A stretch of 10,889 nt of DNA from JANXVV01 sp038230975 (GTDB lineage Bacteria > Planctomycetota > Phycisphaerae > Tepidisphaerales > Tepidisphaeraceae): positions 1 through 10,889 of the forward strand of contig JBBRMF010000182.1 of NCBI GenBank assembly GCA_038230975.1. The letters run 5' to 3'. The notes under the pieces were generated by a model. The model had not been told where the DNA came from. It saw only the letters and a program-made list of their open reading frames with translations, and searched no databases. Position 1 is the stretch's first letter. Each line of letters begins with the position of its first letter. Shown piece after piece: positions 1-5,310 of this stretch. A program made the position numbers and the translations under genes.

Positions 1-171
1 GACGTATGCGTTGTCGCGGTCATCGGGGCAGGTGGGTTGCGGGCCGGGGACCGCCAGAAGGGTGCAGAGTTCTGTGAGGAACATGGAATAGTTGGCGCGC
101 TCGGCGGAGCCGGAGCGTTGCCAGCGGTGGATGAATTCCCGGGGGGTGGCGGATGGGATGGATTCGGGCAA
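1..171 (-). CDS. N-terminus of MmeI-like (type IIG/IIL) DNA methyltransferase/restriction enzyme, partial
   Basis: Only the first 57 codons lie in the window; the gene runs off the left edge in frame. The translated start, with TPREFIHRWQRSGSAERANY followed by a TELCTLLAVPGP stretch and DDRDNAYV, resembles the N-terminal domain of large single-chain MmeI-like methyltransferase/endonucleases (usually about 900-1150 residues). That domain precedes the SAM-dependent adenine methyltransferase and target-recognition parts, none of which can be seen here. The start is a TTG at 171, chosen because AGGGAG lies 7 bases upstream and the family-like sequence begins at once; no ATG or GTG fits better. 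The gene lies 181 bases downstream of the aldehyde dehydrogenase-fold gene on the same strand, with a repeat between, so it probably has its own promoter. The family call is from memory of the N-terminal motif and rests on a short fragment. Whether the nuclease part is present, and hence whether this is restriction or methylation only, is unknown. Confidence 0.68.
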   Translation of the reverse strand, partial: MPESIPSATPREFIHRWQRSGSAERANYSMFLTELCTLLAVPGPQPTCPDDRDNAYV

Positions 172-352
172 GCGGGGTCTCCCTTTGTGACGCGGATTTA
201 AGCGATGGCCGCGCGTGTGGGGAGTTTAGCGGATGGGAGCGGAGATGGGAAATGGAGGAGGAGGTTTTGCGGGCGACTATTTTTTTGGGGGGGGAAGACC
301 CCTCACCCTAACCCTCGCCCCATGCGTACATGGGGGAGGGGACTGGGGGGGG
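172..352. other. Intergenic region with homopolymer tracts
   Basis: No convincing gene is seen in these 181 bases. They hold a C-rich hairpin repeat (300-341), a run of seven T followed by eight G (280-294), and a second run of eight G (345-352) directly next to the TAA stop of the aldehyde dehydrogenase-fold gene. The 172-280 part should contain the promoter of the MmeI-like gene, but no clear -35/-10 pair was found. Confidence 0.6.
300..341. repeat. C-rich hairpin repeat downstream of the reductase gene
   Basis: The arms are CCCTCGCCCCATG (312-324) and CATGGGGGAGGGG (329-341) around a CGTA loop. The inner seven base pairs are perfect, then two mismatches and a further short paired stretch follow. 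A CCCTCACCCTAACCCTCG block at 300-317 leads into it. On the minus strand the hairpin starts 11 bases after the stop codon at 353-355. No T-run follows the stem in that direction, so it is not a textbook intrinsic terminator. CCCTAACCCTC-type blocks recur as dispersed repeats in many bacterial genomes, which fits a genomic repeat; its copy number cannot be judged from one window. Confidence 0.6.
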
Positions 353-1762
353 TTAGGCGTTTTCGATTTGGAAGGATCGTTGGCGGTACAGATGTTCGAA
401 GAGGTTGCCTTCGTGGGGCTGATCCCAACTGAGTTTCCAGGTGGGGATGGGCCCGAGGTTGAGGCGGTCGATGTTGCCGCAGGCCATGAGGGCACGCTGG
501 AATTTTTTGTCGTGGGTGATGGCGGTGCCTACGAGCGTGGAGCCGATGGCTTCGGGGATTTCGGCGGTGGGGCACTCTACTACGCTGGCGTAGGGGAACA
601 GGAATTCACGGTTGGCCAGGGCGTGGTCGCGATCGCAGTAGATGATCGTGGGGAGCAACCATGCAACACGGCCTTGCTGGACGAGTCGGGGGGTGCCGCG
701 GAATGTTTGGGTCAGATCTTCAGCGCCGGGGAGCATGCCATCGATCATCGCGTTCATTCGCTGCGGCATGGCGGGGTTGGCGAAGGCGGCGATCTGGGCG
801 TTGGGATCGTCGGCGGGAAGCGCTTTGACGGTGGCGAGTTTTTGCGCGATGGCTTCGGCAATTTTGCGGCCGTTTTTCGGAGTCCAGACGGCGGAGGCGT
901 TGATGCAACTGCGGCCGCCGTTGGCGGCGATGCAGGAGACCATCAGGTCGACGTACTTTTCCCATTCCTCGGCGGCATCATCGCCGAGAATCACTTTGCT
1001 GAAACCGGGGCCATGGAGTTCAACGCGCGGGTCTTTGGCCCAGGCTTTGGTGGTGGAGGCGTCGCCGAAGAGCATGGCGCGGTCGACGACTTGAAGCAGG
1101 GTGCTGGAACCGCCGTGATCAGTGGGATAGAAACCAAATGCTTCGCGCGGGACACCGGCGGCGCAGAGGGCTTCGATCAGGCGCAAGGGAGACCAGGGTT
1201 CTTCGCGACCGGGCTTAAGGATGATGGGGGTTTTCAAGGCGATGGCGGGGAGCCAGAGAGAATGCACGCCGGGGGAGTTGCTGGGGAGGACCGCGCCGAA
1301 GGTGCGGCCTTCGCGATACCAACTGAGCATGCGGCCTTCATCGTCACCGTAACCTTGATCGAGGATCGAAGGATCGAACCCGCGCGTGAGACCGGCGACG
1401 ATCACGTGCATTTCGTCGAGCGTTTTATGGAGCTTCTGTGCGTTGCCGCGACAGTAGCTGTGGGGCATGCCAGTCGTGGAGGATAACTGATTGACATAGT
1501 CGTCGAAGGTTTGCTTCTGATCGCCGATCGGCAGCGTGCCGGTCATGAAGAACTCGGCGGCTTTTTTGCACATCGCCAACAGTTCCTTGACGGTGAACTG
1601 CTCGAGGATCGAATCATCCATGCGGTGAACGTCGCGGCTGATCATGCCAGCGTTGGCTTGGCTGACTTGGGCGACGGGTTGGCCGGTGGCGTGGTGGAGG
1701 ATTTCGATTTTGTCGATGGATTCGTAGGGCTTACCGTGACGAAGGACGGGAATGTGGAGCAT
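353..1762 (-). CDS. Aldehyde dehydrogenase-superfamily acyl reductase (LuxC/EhpG-like role)
   Basis: A 469-residue cytoplasmic protein of the NAD(P)-dependent aldehyde dehydrogenase fold. Visible landmarks are LPSNSPGV (160-166 region) and LKPGREEP (182-189) in the cofactor half; VELHGPGFSKVILGDD (247-262), matching the ELGGK motif with Glu248; NGGRSCINAS (281-290), matching the catalytic-cysteine motif with Cys286; and NREFLFPYASVVE (384-396), matching the late E-x-FGP motif. The catalytic Cys and Glu are both present, so it should be active. The divergent motifs set it apart from common aldehyde oxidisers. With the lid-less adenylating enzyme upstream, the likely direction is reduction of an activated acyl group to an aldehyde, as in EhpG or LuxC; this role is inferred. 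The ATG at 1762 has AAAGG 11 bases upstream. A Uma2 gene and a repeat separate it from the adenylating gene. The substrate is unknown, and an ordinary aldehyde dehydrogenase remains possible. Confidence 0.8.
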   Translation of the reverse strand: MLHIPVLRHGKPYESIDKIEILHHATGQPVAQVSQANAGMISRDVHRMDDSILEQFTVKELLAMCKKAAEFFMTGTLPIGDQKQTFDDYVNQLSSTTGMPHSYCRGNAQKLHKTLDEMHVIVAGLTRGFDPSILDQGYGDDEGRMLSWYREGRTFGAVLPSNSPGVHSLWLPAIALKTPIILKPGREEPWSPLRLIEALCAAGVPREAFGFYPTDHGGSSTLLQVVDRAMLFGDASTTKAWAKDPRVELHGPGFSKVILGDDAAEEWEKYVDLMVSCIAANGGRSCINASAVWTPKNGRKIAEAIAQKLATVKALPADDPNAQIAAFANPAMPQRMNAMIDGMLPGAEDLTQTFRGTPRLVQQGRVAWLLPTIIYCDRDHALANREFLFPYASVVECPTAEIPEAIGSTLVGTAITHDKKFQRALMACGNIDRLNLGPIPTWKLSWDQPHEGNLFEHLYRQRSFQIENA

Positions 1763-1895
1763 GGTGATCGAACCTTTCTTGAAAATCTGTTGTACGTTTT
1801 GTGTGCAGCCGATTAGGTATTTGCAGGGTGGGTGTACTTATTCACCGATTTTCCGAGTGACGCTTACGGTGGGTGGGTACACCCACCCTACAAAA
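1763..1895. other. Intergenic gap between Uma2 and reductase genes
   Basis: These 133 bases carry the GTAGGGTGGG inverted repeat and, at the low-coordinate end, the ribosome binding site of the reductase gene (AAAGG about 11 bases before its ATG). No further gene or clear promoter was recognised. Confidence 0.5.
1822..1892. repeat. Inverted-repeat pair with GTAGGGT foot (REP/BIME-like)
   Basis: Outer arms TGCAGGGTGGGTGTAC (1822-1837) and GTACACCCACCCTACA (1877-1892) are inverted copies with one mismatch over 16 bases, separated by 39 bases. The right copy also contains its own hairpin, GGGTGGGT (1871-1878) with ACCCACCC (1881-1888) around AC. On the minus strand the unit reads GTAGGGTGGG and begins 4 bases after the Uma2 stop codon. 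A short palindrome with a GTAG foot, paired head to head with a second copy, is the layout of REP/BIME elements; the assignment is an inference. Confidence 0.75.
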
Positions 1896-2462
1896 CTATT
1901 TATTCAGTCGTGGACGCCATAGGGCGCTCAAATGAATCGGCAAGTCTGGAAACGGGGGCAGTTGCACGATGTCACTGCCATTTCCTTTACCGGAAAGCTC
2001 AAAAATATTGTCGCGAAGATGATACCCTTCGAATGTCTTTTCCATCGGATCGACGATCCAGTAGTCACTCACGCCGGCGTTTTGGTAGAGATTGAACTTG
2101 TCGACGCGATCGTAACGACTGTTGGAAGGTGACAGCACTTCGATACAAAGATCCGGGGAGATTTCACCGTATTGTCGATCGATTAAATGCACGCGAGATT
2201 GAGTAAAAAAAAGGAGATCTGGCCGTCGCACATCGTTGGGTCCAAAATACGAGTCGACGTCGGAATATAATTGTCCAAGCGCGCGCAGATCAATATGCGG
2301 GGACAAAATCGCGGTCAGTTTGGTGGTAACCCACGAATGGTCGAACGATGGGCTTGGGCTCACGATGACCACCCCTTGCGCTAGTTCATAGCGAGTATTG
2401 TCAGGATCCCCAGGTAGCTCGAGGAACTCAATAGCCGTCATTTTTTGAGATGCGATGAGCAT
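1896..2462 (-). CDS. Uma2 family (DUF820) endonuclease-fold protein
   Basis: A 188-residue protein of the Uma2/DUF820 family, which has a restriction-endonuclease-like fold and is abundant in cyanobacteria and planctomycetes; no cellular role is firmly known. Diagnostic parts are RYELAQGVV (24-32, Glu26), RRPDLLFF (79-86, Asp82), PDLCIEVLSPSNSRYDRVDK (103-122, Glu108 and Lys122) and the GVSDYWIVDP block (130-139). The acidic residues and lysine expected for a PD-(D/E)xK-type centre are present. The length is normal for the family and the gene is intact. The ATG at 2462 follows AAGGA by 7 bases. It starts 23 bases after the stop of the adenylating enzyme, so it may be co-transcribed with it. 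Parts are AT-rich: 1981-2040 and 2161-2220 are about 37-38% G+C by hand count, against about 67% for 3061-3120 in the neighbour. This hints at transfer, though other parts of the gene (2281-2340) reach about 55%. Confidence 0.9.
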   Translation of the reverse strand: MLIASQKMTAIEFLELPGDPDNTRYELAQGVVIVSPSPSFDHSWVTTKLTAILSPHIDLRALGQLYSDVDSYFGPNDVRRPDLLFFTQSRVHLIDRQYGEISPDLCIEVLSPSNSRYDRVDKFNLYQNAGVSDYWIVDPMEKTFEGYHLRDNIFELSGKGNGSDIVQLPPFPDLPIHLSALWRPRLNK

Positions 2463-2485
2463 GGGCGTTCCTTAAGAAGGATGCA

Positions 2486-3565
2486 TTAGTATACACCTTC
2501 AACCACGGTCTGTCCCATTCCAGCGAAGGGTTGGACGTTGCCGGCCCCGTCCCAGGGATAGGGTTCGCATGGAGGGCGGCGAATGGCCTGGTCGCGTTCC
2601 ATGAACCTTGGGATGAAGGTTTCTTTGGTGAGGGTGGTGAGCATTACGCGGCCTTTTTTGCCGTATTCGACTTTTTTGCTGGCGTCATCAGGATCGACAA
2701 TTTCGACGACGGCCCGGGGTTGGGGGGCGTGGTAGATAACTTCGTAATTGTCGGCGGGGTCGAACGGCTTGTGGGTGGCGAGACCCATGAGGGTGTTGCC
2801 ATACGTTGGGACGAAATCGATACCGGGACAGAGTTCTTCCTTGGCGAAGCGGTAGAACTGGGGGGTGAGTTCGGTTCCGCCACAGAAGATGCCTTTGATA
2901 CCGTAGTGGGCGAGGTCGATTTTTTCAGCCAAAGCCTCTAGTAGCTTGGGGGTGGTGAACATGCACTGGATATTGGGATGGCTACGGAGGATTGTGAGGG
3001 CTTGGTCGATGCAGTGATTTTTGTAGAGATTGGCTTCCTGGATCTCGCCGCGCTTGATGCACTTGATGACCCAGCGGGGGTCGAGATCGACGGAGAAGGC
3101 GATGCCGCCGCGGTGTTGGGCGAGATGCTCGATGGCTAATCGGAGGCGGCGCGGACCGGAAGGGCCGAGCATGAGCCAATCGGCACCCCTGGGGAACGAT
3201 TTATCGGAGAGGGTGAGGCTGAAGTTTTCATAGTCGATGCGGAAGTCTTCGACCTGTAGACGGCTTTTGGGGACACCCGTGCTGCCGCCGGTTTCAAAGA
3301 CATAGACTGGTTTTCCGGCCAAACCGCGCGGGAGCCAGCGACGGATTGGGCCACCGCGAAGCCAGTCATCTTCAAAGTGGGGGAGCTTCTTGAGATCAGC
3401 GAAGCTGTTAATTTCCTTGCGTGGATCGAAGTTCCAATCCTTGGCTTTGTTCAACCAGAACTCGCAACCGGTTTCGGGGTTGAAATGCCAGGCGATGGTT
3501 TCACGCACATGGGCATCGAGGGTTTCGGCGGCTTGGCGAACGCGGGTTTCTAATGCAGTTGGCAT
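2486..3565 (-). CDS. Lid-less acyl-adenylating enzyme (LuxE/EhpF-like, PaaK-related ANL superfamily)
   Basis: A 359-residue cytoplasmic member of the ANL adenylating superfamily, activating a carboxylic acid with ATP. It shows ETGGSTGVPKSR (91-102), the P-loop-like nucleotide motif; FCGGTELTP (227-235); PTYGNTLMG (253-261), corresponding to the Y-G-x-T-E adenine/acyl motif; and FIPRFMERDQAIRR (317-330), corresponding to the region with the ribose-binding Asp. It ends at residue 359 with no C-terminal lid domain of roughly 80-100 residues carrying the second-step and lysine functions, unlike the 432-residue PaaK protein in this window. LuxE acyl-protein synthetase and EhpF (about 41 kDa) are known lid-less relatives that hand an acyl-adenylate to a reductase. 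The aldehyde dehydrogenase-fold gene just downstream supports that role here. The ATG at 3565 is preceded only by a weak purine stretch. No frameshift is seen before the TAA, so the short C-terminus looks native. Confidence 0.78.
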   Translation of the reverse strand: MPTALETRVRQAAETLDAHVRETIAWHFNPETGCEFWLNKAKDWNFDPRKEINSFADLKKLPHFEDDWLRGGPIRRWLPRGLAGKPVYVFETGGSTGVPKSRLQVEDFRIDYENFSLTLSDKSFPRGADWLMLGPSGPRRLRLAIEHLAQHRGGIAFSVDLDPRWVIKCIKRGEIQEANLYKNHCIDQALTILRSHPNIQCMFTTPKLLEALAEKIDLAHYGIKGIFCGGTELTPQFYRFAKEELCPGIDFVPTYGNTLMGLATHKPFDPADNYEVIYHAPQPRAVVEIVDPDDASKKVEYGKKGRVMLTTLTKETFIPRFMERDQAIRRPPCEPYPWDGAGNVQPFAGMGQTVVEGVY

Positions 3566-3610
3566 AATCTTTTTCTTTGTTGGGATCCGCGGTAAGCTTG
3601 GGAATTTATA

Positions 3611-3675
3611 GGTGGCGTGGGCGTCTCGCCCGCGTTTTCTTCAAAAAATAGCACGGGCGAGACGCCCATGCCACC
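3611..3675. repeat. 24-base inverted repeat, GGTGGC..GGGCGTCTCGCCC type
   Basis: Left arm 3611-3634 and right arm 3652-3675 are inverted copies matching at 22 of 24 positions, separated by 17 AT-rich bases. Each arm contains a smaller hairpin, GGGCG-TCT-CGCCC. One of the two mismatches would be a G-U wobble in RNA on either strand reading, consistent with a conserved stem. It lies between the second propeller gene and the adenylating-enzyme gene. It appears to be a dispersed repeat, as its arms do not resemble the neighbouring repeat families. Confidence 0.75.
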
Positions 3676-3690
3676 ATTCTTTCCCAAGCT

Positions 3691-3746
3691 CACTGCGGAC
3701 CGTCTTTCTTTCGGGTTAGGAATCGGTCCGCAGTGCGGACCCTACG
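3691..3746. repeat. GTAGGGTCCGCA palindromic repeat with inverted partner
   Basis: CACTGCGGACCG (3691-3702) and CGGTCCGCAGTG (3724-3735) are perfect inverted 12-base copies. The right copy is also the first half of a perfect palindrome, GGTCCGCA-G-TGCGGACC (3725-3741). On the minus strand the element reads GTAGGGTCCGCA and the palindrome begins 8 bases after the stop codon of the 509-residue propeller. No T-run follows, so it is not a standard terminator, but such a stem could stabilise the mRNA 3' end. It shares the 7-base foot GTAGGGT with the repeat at 1822-1892. Confidence 0.75.
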
Positions 3747-3749
3747 AAG

Positions 3750-5279
3750 CTACTTCTTGTCGGAGATCGCATACAGCTTGTCACGGGTCATCACGTACAG
3801 GGTGCCGTTGGCGAAAACGGGGGTACTGTAAACGGGGCTGCCCATGTCGTGCTCGGTGATTTTATTGTCGGTTCGTCCTACGTCGAAGATGCTGACCATG
3901 CCGTTCTCGCTGCCTTGGTAGAGTTTTCCGTCGCAGATGAGAGGTGAACCCCACACGGGCGACTCAAGGTCATGTGTCCAGACATGGGCACCGGTTTCGG
4001 CATCAAGGCAGTGGAGGAAGCCGCTGAAATCCGGGATGAAGAGCAGGCCGCTGGCGGGATCGATCGCGCAGGTGGCGATCGTGCGATTCATGCGTTTATC
4101 TGCTTTGAGCTTGGAGTTGTTCAGTGTTTTAGCATCGGCCTTGATCGCGGAGAAATGCCAGACCACGCCGCTGTTGGGATTCGGCTTGCCTTTGGGGCGC
4201 TGCGCCTGATTGGCGGGGACTACCAGTTCCTCACCAATCTTCGGTGCGACGGCGTTTGGATCGGAATCGATCTCGAAGCTGATATCTCCTTCCTTGGTGA
4301 TGTCGACGCACCAGAATTGACCGGGGCCCTCACCGTGTTCGGGATCTTGGCCGTTGGCGATGTAGAGTCGGTTTTTGTAGATGACGGGTGTGGCAATGAT
4401 CTCGTTGCGGGTTTGCGGGTAGACGCTGTCTTTGGGATTGCTGTCGAATCGCCAGATGATTTTGCCGGTGCGGGCGTCGTAGGCTCTGATCCAGCCGTCC
4501 CCTTCGGGCGCGATGACTTGTGCTTTACCGTTGACGATGGCAAGGGCGGGGCTGGCCCATTGGCCGTGGAGGACGTGATCGAGGGGGCTGTTATCGCTCC
4601 AGACGAGTTTGCCATCAGACTTTTTGAGGCAGACGATGGCGGGGGCGTTGGGGCTGACGACATGCTTGTGAGTGTCGTCGACGCCGTTACCGGTGATGAT
4701 GTAGATGAGGTCTTCGTAGGGGAGAATCGCGCACGAGGTCATGTTGTGTGGGAAGACGCCGAACTCTTTCATCATGTCGGTGGACCAAACCTCTTTGTAG
4801 GTTGGGCTACCGGGGCTGACATCAAGGCAGACGACTTCGCAGCGGTTGGTGCAGTAGTAGAGTTTGCCACCTTCGCATAGGACGGTTGAGCAGAGGCCTT
4901 CACCCGGCCAGTCGTTCACCCGGCCGGTGGGAAGTTTGGCGCTGATGCGCTGCCAGAGGAACTTGCCGTCTTTTTCGTTGAAGGCCATAAGTACGCCGGC
5001 ATCGGCCAGAAACTTTTCATCTTTGTGGGCTTCGTTGTTGGTACCGACGAAGACCATGCCGTTGTTGATAATGGGGTTGCCGTAGCTTTTGGAGCCGAGC
5101 TGGGCGACCCATTTGATGTTGGTGGCCTTTTCGACATCCCATTCGGTGGGGATGCCTTTTTCGGGGTTGACCATGTTGCGGTCGGGGGTGCGGCCCCACA
5201 TGGTGAAGTCTTCGCTCTGGGATTTAGGAGTGATCAGGAGCAGGGCTAAGCCGCAAGCGGCTCTCAGGAGGTTTTTCAT
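3750..5279 (-). CDS. Secreted PQQ-like beta-propeller protein (509 aa)
   Basis: An exported beta-propeller of the PQQ-binding-like/BamB-like repeat type. The N-terminus MKNLLRAACGLALLLITPKS has a short basic region and a hydrophobic core, with likely cleavage after SQS near residue 22. Tryptophan-docking-like repeats with a D-x-x-x-G-x-x-x-W pattern are seen at NEKDGKFLWQ (101-110), KKSDGKLVW (219-227), ARTGKIIWRF (269-278) and DAETGAHVWTHD (426-437). No C-x-x-C-H haem site is present, so it is probably not a quinohaemoprotein dehydrogenase; a scaffold or binding role is more likely. An ATG 15 bases upstream (5294) could also be used, but the ATG at 5279 puts the signal peptide at the very N-terminus and has GGAACC-type spacing like the upstream gene. 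It begins 31 bases after that gene's stop, so the two are likely co-transcribed. It lies probably in the periplasm; the ligand is unknown. Confidence 0.85.
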   Translation of the reverse strand: MKNLLRAACGLALLLITPKSQSEDFTMWGRTPDRNMVNPEKGIPTEWDVEKATNIKWVAQLGSKSYGNPIINNGMVFVGTNNEAHKDEKFLADAGVLMAFNEKDGKFLWQRISAKLPTGRVNDWPGEGLCSTVLCEGGKLYYCTNRCEVVCLDVSPGSPTYKEVWSTDMMKEFGVFPHNMTSCAILPYEDLIYIITGNGVDDTHKHVVSPNAPAIVCLKKSDGKLVWSDNSPLDHVLHGQWASPALAIVNGKAQVIAPEGDGWIRAYDARTGKIIWRFDSNPKDSVYPQTRNEIIATPVIYKNRLYIANGQDPEHGEGPGQFWCVDITKEGDISFEIDSDPNAVAPKIGEELVVPANQAQRPKGKPNPNSGVVWHFSAIKADAKTLNNSKLKADKRMNRTIATCAIDPASGLLFIPDFSGFLHCLDAETGAHVWTHDLESPVWGSPLICDGKLYQGSENGMVSIFDVGRTDNKITEHDMGSPVYSTPVFANGTLYVMTRDKLYAISDKK

Positions 5280-5310
5280 GGGGGGTTCCATCATTTTTAA
5301 AAAGTTAGTC

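Larger units (their letters stand above)
3566..3749. other. Intergenic gap holding two different hairpin repeats
   Basis: No gene is recognised in these 184 bases. Two unrelated inverted-repeat elements (3611-3675 and 3691-3746) fill most of it, leaving about 45 bases before the adenylating-enzyme ATG. The gap probably separates two transcription units; no clear promoter was picked out. Confidence 0.55.

Noticed and set aside
302..316. Telomere-like CCCTAACCCT string
   Set aside because: Only one unit is present and it is part of a C-rich hairpin repeat in a bacterial context.
233..1486. A 417-codon open frame on the plus strand opposite the aldehyde dehydrogenase-fold gene
   Set aside because: The translation is Gly/Val/Asp-rich with no recognisable domain, as expected for the reverse complement of a GC-rich gene; the minus-strand gene has clear catalytic motifs.
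3691..3746. Intrinsic terminator for the propeller operon
   Set aside because: The stem is strong but there is no T-run after it on the minus strand, and its inverted partner and shared foot fit a dispersed repeat better; a terminating effect is still possible.
1822..3746. CRISPR array
   Set aside because: The repeats are palindromic, of three different families and not evenly spaced; no spacer-repeat periodicity and no cas genes.
3972..4880. A 302-codon plus-strand open frame inside the 509-residue propeller gene
   Set aside because: Antisense shadow of repeat-rich propeller sequence, with low-complexity Gly/Asp/Val content and no family resemblance.
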